Below, piece after piece: positions 55,453 through 64,000 of a stretch of 64,000 nucleotides of DNA (its first letter is position 1; every line of letters starts with the position of its first letter). Source of the DNA: Macrolepiota albuminosa (lineage: Eukaryota; Basidiomycota; Agaricomycetes; Agaricales; Agaricaceae). The notes under the pieces were generated by a model that had not been told where the DNA came from, ran no database searches, and was given only the letters and a program-made list of their open reading frames with translations. Made by a program: the position numbers and the translations under genes. The stretch spans positions 136,757 to 200,756 of the forward strand of contig JAMWFC010000088.1 in the NCBI GenBank assembly GCA_027475525.1. The letters are read 5' to 3'.

Positions 55453-56685
55453 ATGCGAATTGATAAGTTTACTTTTATTGTAAAAGTAGCCTGAGTGAAA
55501 TCAAGTTGAACTTTTAATCTCTAATTTCAACTTCTCTATTCACAAAGTTCCGGGGCTTAGCTACACGCGCTCGCACTTTGTAAAAGTAGAACTTTAATTT
55601 TTATTGATTTTAATTTGAATGTAAAATAGTATTCACACTCGAAATTTGGGAACAAATAGTATTAATACTAGTAACCCGAAGTCAATCTAATCGCGTTGGC
55701 CTAAGACGTCCGCTCCCTGGGGACTCCGAGCCGTGGCAAGTCGATTGCTTGCCTGACTCCCCCAATTTCGTCCCCCTTTTATATCCTTCCCTTCGATGCA
55801 CGGACCACTACGTGTAGCGCATGTTTTCGTGTCGTCGTAGTACGTTGCCGTGCCCAGGCAGTCGGTTAGCATATTGCCGAGCCCGGATTCATGGCTAATG
55901 TTTTGCCCGTTCTCTGGTGCGCGTGGTCACACCATTTCCATGGCTAATCCTTCTCCCACTGCCTTGCCTTATCTTCCCGTCCCTCTGTCTCCCTTTTTCC
56001 CTTCTCCCAGGCTTGCTTCGTCGTTGTTCCGTGGTCACGGTGGTTGGCGTTGTGGAGAGGAGGTACGATGGGAGAGTACAAGGCATTTCGGGACGGAGTG
56101 ACGGGATGGCGTGGTGGCAGTGCTGATTTTGGAGATGATGCCGAGATCTTGGCTCTTCCGAGCACTGCCACTTCCTCGGTTATCCCTGACTTCATCAATC
56201 GTTGATCGCTGCCTTGTCACCGCGCGTTTACTGCTGTGCTAGCTGGGTTTGGCCAGTTTTCATAGACTTCATCAATCGTTGATCGCTGCCTTGTCACCGC
56301 GCGTTTACTGCTGTGCTAGCTGGGTTTGGCCAGTTTTCATAAGTTTTGGGTTGGGTTTTTGTGAGTCTGCCCATGTCTACAGTTTTCAACTTAACGCTTA
56401 CAGTTTTCAGCGCTTTTTAGGGTATATTGGAACTATATTTCGACTCTTATTGTCTGCCTCGTGTGAGGCAGACGTATCACCTCCCCCTTACTTAGATACT
56501 GACTGTCCTCAGTCAGCATAGGTAGCTTGGTGAGTCCGGCTTTCTAGATCCTCGATTCTTCCCCGAAATAAATTTTTCTTCTATCAGTAGGTAGAAAAAT
56601 AAATTTTCTTGTCCCTCTTCGTTTTTACTGCTCGATCGGATCTGTATAGTCTTTTTAAGACAGACTTATCCATTCGTGTCACAGT
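55453..56685. other. Region upstream of the gene at 56686, no gene recognised
   Basis: Begins where segmental unit C ends. The first 250 bp are AT-rich with no long frame; the rest is C/T-rich on the plus strand, typical of fungal promoter or untranslated sequence, and contains a perfect 77-bp duplication at 56188-56341. Short C/T-rich frames (55850-56101) are not convincing. Confidence 0.4.
56188..56341. repeat. Perfect 77-bp tandem duplication
   Basis: 56188-56264 and 56265-56341 are identical over exactly 77 bp, with mismatches immediately on both sides. Same offset as at 26261, 26844 and 41394; interpreted as an assembly overlap artefact. Confidence 0.95.
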
Positions 56686-57971
56686 ATGGCTCCCAACGCC
56701 CCCACCGCTCCTCGTAAAATGACAACTGCCAAAACTCGGCCTCAGGTGGTTATCACAACTCCGCCTCCCAAACCCGCTGCCACCCCCATGCTTGCTATGC
56801 CAGGCCCTCCCGATTTCTACGGCATGCTTCAGCGTGCTGTGAAACAGGATGCAAACAAGGTCATTACTTCTGTTTGGAAGCTTCCCTTGTTTGCGGAGGC
56901 TGCCGCAGGACTTTGTTCTACGGTCAAGGCCTTCCCAGGCACTCCTGCTGACAGGGCTCGTTTCTTGGGTAGTATTGGCTGGGTGCGTCTCTCTCTCTCT
57001 TTCCCCTATTCCTTCTCTGACCTCTCTTCTCAGCGGTTTGCTGACGAAACCTTTTATCCCTGGCTCTCTGACCAGAAAGTCCTCTGTGAGGCATTTTCTG
57101 GTGTTCTGCCATTACTAGATCGCAGTGCCGGCGAAGAGTCCAGTGACATTAAGGCATTCTTTTCGTTTGCTGATGCCATCATTGTTCTTGGCAAACAACG
57201 TCGTGAGCAGCACAGAAAAGAACTTGAGGAGGTATGTCCTCGTTCTCTTCCCACTCCTACTTCTTTCCTTTTCTCCTTCCCAGGCACGTCGTCGAGCTCA
57301 AGATAAGAATGTCGAGATGCTCGGTACACCCGTCCCCCGCCCCGTCAAGCGCCGTGCTAACGTAAGTCCTAGCTCGCAAGCTCGACCTCGTCGCTCGTTG
57401 TCTTGACACACTGACTATTTCTCTTATCCCTCTTCAGGCCGAGCCCGAGGGGAAACCAAGGGCAAAGAAACTCAAGGTGCATCCATCACTTGGTGTGTTC
57501 CCTTTGTTATCTTTCGTTGTCCCTTTTCTCATCCTTCTTGTTACTCAGCTAGCCATGTGCCTGGTAGCGAGGCAGCGCTGGCGCTACTTTCTGAGGTGGA
57601 CCAGGTCCTGGACGTGGTCCAACTGGCTGACGACAACGACTCCGTTCCTCAAGCTGAACTTCAGAGGCACTGCGACGCGGTTGACGTAGCTGCCCAGCTT
57701 CAACTTTACCAGCTTGACATCGTGCTGCAGACCTTCAAGATGATCTCCGAACGCCGTGCACGTCTCAGCAAGGTTCTTGGTCCCTCTGAGGTTGACCAAG
57801 CTGGCTCGTTGCTTCACGCGCTTCAGGTCTCTTTGCCAGTATGTCCTTACTTCTTTTTCATTGTCAGGTCTTATTACTTTTCTGTTTGATTCGCAGTCTG
57901 GTAACGACAACTCTGATATTGAATTTCAGGACCTCCCACAAGACAGAGCTGAAGACGCCGTGGCGGTATAA
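56686..57971 (+). CDS. Protein of unknown function, six exons
   Basis: Exons 56686-56982, 57034-57231, 57284-57361, 57438-57492, 57549-57838 and 57897-57971 with GT-AG introns of 51-76 bp keep one open frame to the TAA at 57969-57971, giving about 330 residues. The first 45 residues are Pro/Thr/Ala-rich (MAPNAPTAPRKMTTAKTRP). Residues about 45-165 look globular (PDFYGMLQRAVKQ, FADETFYPWLSDQK) and end in an Arg/Glu-rich helix. A basic patch KRRAN ... RAKKLK may be a nuclear localisation signal. The C-terminal part is predicted helical (ALALLSEVDQVLDVVQLADD, QLDIVLQTFKMISERRARLS). I do not recognise the family. The exon 5 donor could instead be 12 bases upstream. It lies between segmental unit C and the gypsy element and may itself be element-associated. 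No signal peptide or membrane segment is seen. Confidence 0.65.
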
Positions 57972-58712
57972 AAGACTTCCCCGTTGCAAACACCGGTTCT
58001 GTGTTTGCTTAGTTTAGTCTTAGTATAATCCCCTCCTTCCTCAATCTCGTGTACCCCAATAATATCCCTTTGAACCGAAACAATCACAATTTTAAGTCTC
58101 TTTTAAAACCGATGTTTTGCTTCATCTGCCAGAATATTACTTTAGCTCTCCCCCCAGGTTTGAACTCTTGAACTGGTGCAACGTGCTTTTGCTCCCTTCA
58201 ACATTTTGTTCTCTCCTGAGGTTTGAACACGCATGCGCTGGTACCTTGCGCTTAGTTCGTTCTTCCCTCAGTTTTTGACTTATACGTCGACTGCTTTAGC
58301 CAACGTTTTTAGCGCTTTACTGGGTTCAAACGAGCGTGTTGGCACCCTTATGCCCATGCTATTTAGAACTTTTTGTCCTTTGACTAGTTTCGAACGCGTG
58401 CGTTGCCATATCGTGCCAACGCTCGGCTCTTACTTAAGTCACGGACTGGGTTCCTCTTTTGTTAAGTTATAACTTAGTCCCAATGCTAACATTGACACTC
58501 TTGTGCCCCTGTCCTATTGGAAACTTAGTTAGTTTGTTGGCTTAAATCAAGGATTTTTCCTGCATCTGAGTGGTGGCTAGCCTGATCAGACTAGTACCCT
58601 CCTTGAGTGATCCTCTCTACCGCCCACACCCTTTTTCTTTTTATACTGTTAAATCCAGAATAAGCCTGAGCTATTTTCATTCCTTTAGAAATATATGTCA
58701 TCTTTCTGGATT
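57972..58712. other. 3' region between the unknown gene and the gypsy element
   Basis: Non-coding. Several imperfect copies of a TTTGAAC / TTCGAAC-containing motif with GCG and CTTT surroundings occur between 58150 and 58450. The region may contain the 3' LTR of the minus-strand gypsy element, which should start just left of 58713, but without the other LTR in the window I cannot define its ends. Confidence 0.4.
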
Positions 58713-61700
58713 TTAATCAGTTGGAGGCAGGCCCAACTCTTGGTCAGTAGGCTCATGGAGCTTTACTGTGCCAAATGAGATGTCCTTGGTGATTAACTCT
58801 GTAGGTTTTCGTAGTTCTTCCCTTAGCTCTTTTAGCTTAGCAGGTGTAATGTCCACCCACTTTTCTATGCCTTGAGGCAAAGTTAGCTTTTTGCGAGCCT
58901 TGTAAGGTACAACTCGAAAAGCAGCTACTCGTGCTTGCCAAACTGACCCATCTAGTTCTGCTACAATGTAATTACCACCCTGAGTCTTGGCAATTACTAC
59001 CATAGGCCCATGGAAACGTGGCAACATCTTAGCACTGAATGAACTTTCAGTAGTCATGTTTTTGACCAGTACCAAGTCCAATGGTTTAAAATTGAAGTCT
59101 TTGATTGAGCTTTTATGCTCTTCTGCAAACTTCAATGCCCATTGGAGCTTAGCCTTCCCAACTCACTCTCTCATGTTCTCTACATGTTGATGGTGTTTGG
59201 CTAGGGCTCTAGCACGATAACCAATCAACTCCTCAGTAGTCAGAGGTCCTTCTGGTAATTCTACCAGCCAAGTGGCCTCTGCTAGATCCAAGGGTAGGGT
59301 AGGATGTGCACCAGTGACCATGAAGTATGGTGAGCATCCAAACCTCTGCCTAATGGTTATCCTGTCACTCCACATTACATGGTAGAAGAACCAGAACCAT
59401 TTAGTGCGATCCTCACAGGCTTTGAACAAAGCTTGCCTGACATCCCAATGAGGTCTTTCAATTCTACCATTAGCTGGTGAGTTGTAAGGGGAGATAGTAA
59501 TACCTCTGATCCCATACTTCTTTTCCAACCAGGCAGTGACCTGCTTGAACTGTCCAGCATTATCTGTGATGATTTCTGCAATGCAGCCCCAGCGGCAAAT
59601 CACATCCTCAAACAACCATTGACCAATGGTCTTATGGTTCTCCTTCCTCAGGGGTCTACCTTCCATCCAAGAAGACAAGGCACATCTGCCATGTACTATG
59701 TATTTACAGCCATTGGAGGCTGGTGTCATGTGCATGGTATCAATGTGAATTGTTTGGAAGATGGAGGGAGTATAAGTTACAGTTGGTTCTCTGTTGACTA
59801 CTGTCTTTTGTCTGATTTGACAATTGTGACAAGTCCCAACATACCACTGCACATCCCCTTCAATGCCAGGCCACCAGAAGCGCTCCTGTATAAGCATTTT
59901 GGTGGCATAGGCTCCCCTATGTCCTAAGGCATCATGGGCTGATTTAAGCATGAACATTCGTCTATCAATTTGGACTACTAGTTTATGTTTCTCCTCATGA
60001 CAGCGCTTATACAATCTCCCCTTCTTGTCAAAGAAGAATTGCCTAGCAAACTTCTTAAACTTCTCTAGATCCCAGCCTTGTAGATTCTTGGGTTCTGTAC
60101 CTGGGTCTTGCAACCAACTCTGAACAGTGGGTAGCAGATTATCCCAGTCCTCACCCTCACTACCTTTCCTGTGTTCTAGGTAGGTTTGTGTGTCCTCTAC
60201 TCTGACTTCTTGGTCTTCCACTGGTAACAGAGGCATGGCCATAGCTAGTACTGCTACTGGATTCATGCTTGTTCCTGGCGTTTGACTCAAGATTCCATCC
60301 CTAAGCTCCTGTTCTTGGGACCTGGCTTTACAAAGTTCTTGCTCAAAGTCTGATACTTCAGTAGCTACCATGTTTAGATAGCCACCTCTAGTGTCAATTT
60401 GATCTGCAAACTCTTCAAGTTCCAAAGGTTCCCAGTCCTCCCAACCAGGTATATTATTGATCTTGTCTGGATACTCATAGTTCATAGACTTGGGTTCATC
60501 CATTAACTCAGGATCAACTGGTGGGTACTCCTCATCTCCTGGCTGCTTAGGCCACCATGACAAACCATCCACACTGAATGTTTTGCCTGGTACATGCCTT
60601 GAGGTAAAGTGGTAGAGTAGGACATTCTCAATCCATCTCATGATGGTGGCATTGGGTCCTACTCCTGGATTTCCTAGCATCCCTTTAAGATACTTGGCAT
60701 CTGTCTCTATCACTAGTTTTCTACAACCAACTAGCCAATACTTGTTGGCTAGCAGAGATCTCATGAGACCATATAGCTCTCTTTTTGGTTGAGAAAATCT
60801 AGCTTCTCTCTCATTCAGGGTGATAGATCCTAACTTGGCACAAGTGCGCATTTTAGGATTGTCTGGGTCTTCTTGGAAGATTCCAAAACCCACTGCCATC
60901 CAGGATGTATCCACTGACAGAACTACTGCACCTCCTGACTCATAGTCAATGGGTTTTAAAGGAGCACTTTCTGCTAGCAGCTTTTTCATTTGTGCCATTG
61001 CAGAGCGCTGGTCCTCTCCCCAAGTGAAAGGTACATCATTCTGAGTAAGCTTATTGATAGGTGCTGCTACCTTGGCATAGTCCTTGATAAAGGATCTAAA
61101 GGTACCACAGGTCCCTAAAAATGACCTTACTTCATGTTTATCCCTGCAGTCACCCCATCCCATCACTATGGCAAATCTCTTGGTCTCTGGCTTCTGCCCT
61201 TCATAAGAGCATCTATGGCCAACAACCACAATCTCATCTGCACATACTACTGATTTCTTTCCAGAGAAAGTCCCTCCTGCATATTTGATTCTTTGTAACA
61301 CTCTATTCACATTGAGTAGGTGTTCCCATACAAATCTCCTAATGCCTGGATTCTCTGGTATGACTTCACAGCTACCATCTGGCAACTCATATCTATGAGG
61401 TGGCCCTCTGACTGGTACATCATCAATGTATGGCCAAGTTACATGTGGTATTTCATCTTTCAAGATGAAGGTAATATCATCATGGAAGATAGGCACTGAA
61501 TTTGTCCATCCCATTGGCAAAGTAACCAACCTCAGAGCCCCAAATGGTGTTTGGAATGTACTGTAATCCCTAGAGCGCACATCTAGTACTCTCTCATCAT
61601 ATCCCACATACAAGTCAAAGATTCCTCCACAAGCTCTGCCTGAGAAGTGACTAGCTAATTCTTCAGTTGCTGGTGGCAACCCAGAATGTGCTATGGTCAC

Positions 61701-62527
61701 TTTATTCAAAGGCTCCAAGCTATGGACTATCCTCAAGCTCTCACCATCCTTCTTTAATACTGTAAACCATTGGGAGCGATATGAGGAGTTAGAGGGTTCA
61801 TAGACCCCTGCCTCAATCTTCTGCTTTATCATTTGGCAGATTCTATCCCTAAGACCTGGTGCAATAGGAATGTTCTTCAACACCCATGGGGTGTGAGGTA
61901 TTACTGGCATGATCACTGGAGGGAAGAATTCCTCCTTCAGCCTGCCTCTTTGAGAATCATCCCATGCAAAAGCCTGGTTTTGCAGCATCATAAGGTGATG
62001 TACTGCTTTCATCTCCTCTGGCCAAAGAAAACCATCACCATGGGCTTGGTCAATGACTTCTTTGCACTCAGCTGTGTATCTCCCTGTGGGTTTGAACTCT
62101 GGTGGGTTGGGATCCAACTGAGGCATGTCTGCCAGTGGGTCTCCAGTAATGCACCTCTCAATTCTAAACTCCTCAGGTGAGGTACCTAGTACAGGCTTAA
62201 CTTTTCTAGCCACAGGTTTGTATTTCTTAGAAAATACTTGGGCAGTCTCCCCCACACCTGCTTTTGACTCTAAGTTTTCCTCTTGTACTAGCAGCTCCTC
62301 AAGACTGTCAGGTATTTGAGCTAAATGCCCATTCAAATATGCTGACAATGTCTTCTGCTCCTTCTCCTCACACCCCTTGCTTGCTGTAAAAGCATGCAAG
62401 TACACATCTCTCAACTCTTCCTGACTGAATTTACTATGTTCCATAGAATATCCAGTCACCACAATCTCCCCTTCCTGAGTCTCAGCAAGACTTATTGCAA
62501 TCTCTCCCTGGTCTGTAACCAGTTCCT
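58713..62527 (-). pseudogene. Gypsy reverse transcriptase-RNase H-integrase polyprotein
   Basis: A 1099-residue frame (59163-62462) and its continuation (58713-59162) share one frame, separated by a single TGA at 59163-59165. Reverse transcriptase: SQWFTVLKKDG, GGIFDLYVGYDER with the first Asp, LPMGWTNSVPIFHDD, and WPYIDDVPVRG with the catalytic Asp pair. RNase H: LSVDTSWMAVGFGIF and KRELYGLMRSL. Integrase: HHCC finger (HDALGHRG ... CHNCQIRQ) and catalytic residues in IHIDTMHM, IITDNAGQF and NGRIERPHWDV. The C-terminal 140 residues include LDLVLVKNMTTE and RFHGPMVVI, the usual gypsy post-integrase segment. All catalytic residues appear present. The frame upstream to about 62527 (SLEELVTDQGEIAIS) is also open. 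Confidence 0.9.
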
Positions 62528-62539
62528 CGAGACTTAAAA

Positions 62540-63605
62540 TTTTGCTTCACTCTCCCTAGCAGCCCCTGCCTTTGGCATTTTGCCTCTTTCAATAGTAGGC
62601 AGGGCAGTTCGACGACCTGTATTAGGATCTCAAATGGTGATGATGGCACTGCCATCTTGCAAGTTTTGAATGTTGCTTTCTGTCAAGGTGTCAAAGGGAC
62701 GACCCAATAAGACAGTATAAGCAGGACATTCAAAGATATGCACTTGTAGATAGATAGTGAACCCTTCTGCAAAAGTGAATGGCACATTATGTGCTAAACC
62801 AACAGATTCATTCACTTGCTGATTGGCACTCTCCATCCTTAGCCTAATGTCTGGATCCCAGGTCAATCCTAGATTGAGAGCCTCTCTTAAAGCCATGCAG
62901 ACTATTTGAGATCCACTATCTAGAATTGCCTCTGCTCTTCCCTTTTGATTGACAACTGGGTTGAGAGATCTCAGAACCTGCAACTCCCTGGCTACATATA
63001 CCACTACTGGCTTTTCTCCTGTTGGGATATTTTCCAAGTAAGTGGCAACACAGTCTTGATGCACTACTGCACCAGTAGGCAAGCCAGATTGTGTTCCATC
63101 TGCAATGAAGTAGGTGGCCATAGGTAGATCATTAACATCTACCTTGTCAGGCTCTTTCTCCACTGCTGTCAGATGTTGAGCAGCTGCCCTAGGAATATTG
63201 GGTTCCTTAGGCCTGGGAGGCTTTGGTACTAACTTTTGTACCATGACCTCCCTCAAACCAGGTGCCACATCCAGAAGTTCTCTGGTGGTTAGTGGCACTG
63301 GTACCTCCCACAGCTTCTCAACCATCTTCTCCAACTCCTTCCTAGTTCCCTGAATGGAACTCCTACCAGTGTCCTGCACTGGTACCTCCTGCCTCTCATT
63401 CAAAGCTGGCACCTTTTCAAAAGGTAAGTCCAACTTGGGTGCCACTTTGGGTGGAATCCTCAAAGTCAGCTTTTCTTTCCAGGAATTTTGTGGCTGTCTC
63501 TCTGTCAATGTGGGTATTCCTGGTGGAGCTTCCCCCATTTTCTTCATTGAGCTCCTCAAAAATCCTTGGACCCTCCTTGTTGTCCTTCCCCAGGACTAGG
63601 AGCAT
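62540..63605 (-). pseudogene. Gypsy gag C-terminus and aspartic protease
   Basis: The frame 62630-63559 encodes a Pro/Lys/Glu-rich segment followed by a retropepsin-like domain. AILDSGSQIVCM holds the catalytic Asp-Ser-Gly, and YTVLLGRPFDTL is the later hydrophobic-Gly motif. A TGA at 62630-62632 is followed by in-frame DPNTGRRTALPTIERGK, then a TAA and a one-base shift into the polymerase frame. Its N-terminal border is blurred by small indels near 63560-63600, where three frames share recognisable sequence (PRIFEELN, SSMKKMGEAPPG). Confidence 0.8.
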
Positions 63606-64000
63606 GCCTGGTGTTGACTAAGACTGACATGACTTCTGTCAGTCTTTGAAAGCCTTTTTCCAGTTCCCCCAGCCTGTCTGCTTCTCCATGCTGGATGCGC
63701 TCCAACATGTCATCCCTAGTATCTCTCACAGCATTGGTGTAAGTAGAATAGGTTGGGATGTCTTGAGCTTCCTCAGCCCAGCCAAAGTATAACCCCACTT
63801 GAGAGTCATGTAACTTCATTACCCTATCATGTGGTGATATACTAGATGGCTCTCTGGGTAGAGGAGCTCTGTTGGGCATTCTAGTCCTCCCATCTACTAG
63901 TATCACCCATCCCTTTTGTACATCTGATTTCACCTGCTCACACTCAGCTATACGATGACCAGTTCCCCAACAGTAGAAGCAGTATGTGCTTCCACCAGGG
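63556..64000 (-). pseudogene. Gypsy gag with zinc knuckle, partial
   Basis: Enters from the right edge. A CCHC zinc knuckle CFYCWGTGHRIAEC (about 63945-63985) is followed by a Pro/Arg-rich segment and a helical LGELEKGFQRLTEVMSVLV. The frame ends at TGA 63556-63558, with the neighbouring frame carrying the continuation. The capsid region lies outside the window. Confidence 0.8.

Larger units (their letters stand above)
58713..64000 (-). mobile_element. Ty3/gypsy retrotransposon, cut by the window end
   Basis: In the minus direction the order is gag zinc knuckle, protease, reverse transcriptase, RNase H, integrase, C-terminal tail, which is gypsy order. The element runs off the right edge inside gag, so the 5' LTR and gag start are outside. 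Coding damage is slight: two in-frame TGA codons (62630-62632 and 59163-59165) and frameshifts near 63560 and 62530. It is among the least decayed elements here. Confidence 0.9.

Overview
The window looks like a transposon-rich, gene-poor stretch of a filamentous basidiomycete (Agaricomycete) genome. The reasons are short GT-AG introns of about 45-75 bp, patatin-TPR and MLKL-N-terminal-like proteins of a type common in mushroom genomes, DIRS-type tyrosine-recombinase retroelements, and Ty3/gypsy and Ty1/copia polyproteins of fungal type. I cannot name the species.

Layout. 1-1559: 3' end of a decayed non-LTR retrotransposon (RNase H) with a 26-A tail. 1560-3980: AT-rich sequence with no recognised gene. 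3985-4339: solo LTR with a perfect 5-bp target duplication, 36 bp beyond the stop of the gene at 4380-5486, which encodes a small protein with an MLKL-N-terminal-like helical domain and a Gly-rich C-terminal tail. From about 7.34 to 55.45 kb lies a tandem segmental triplication. Each unit (A, B, C) is a left module, a minus-strand patatin-TPR gene and a right module; in A the right module ends in an MLKL-like gene. Unit A is interrupted by a DIRS-like element (about 11.42-17.02 kb) and a complete copia element (22125-27299). Unit B is internally deleted and ends at a transposon fragment (43.68-44.74 kb). Unit C carries the one intact patatin-TPR gene, with a seven-exon, 1478-residue model, and a solo LTR. 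56686-57971 is an intact six-exon gene of unknown function. 58713-64000 is a minus-strand gypsy element running off the window.

Function. The patatin-TPR proteins resemble fungal NLR-like immune receptors without the NB-ARC domain. The expected catalytic Ser is Gly in all three copies, and the catalytic Asp is also Gly in B and C. They carry a Gly/Ser/Asp-rich linker and a long unrecognised C-terminal region. Their neighbours are small proteins with an MLKL-type four-helix domain. This is compatible with a receptor/executor cell-death or allorecognition cluster, but that is inference.

Two global signals matter for any reader. First, the in-frame stops I could place in otherwise readable frames of the copia pol, DIRS and gypsy genes and of patatin copy A are almost all TGA, mostly explicable as CGA-to-TGA, and the copia LTRs differ only at CpG sites, as expected from methyl-CpG deamination. 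Second, four perfect tandem duplications all have an offset of exactly 77 bp. They look like de Bruijn k-mer overlap artefacts of the assembly rather than biology; collapsing the one inside copia gag restores that reading frame.
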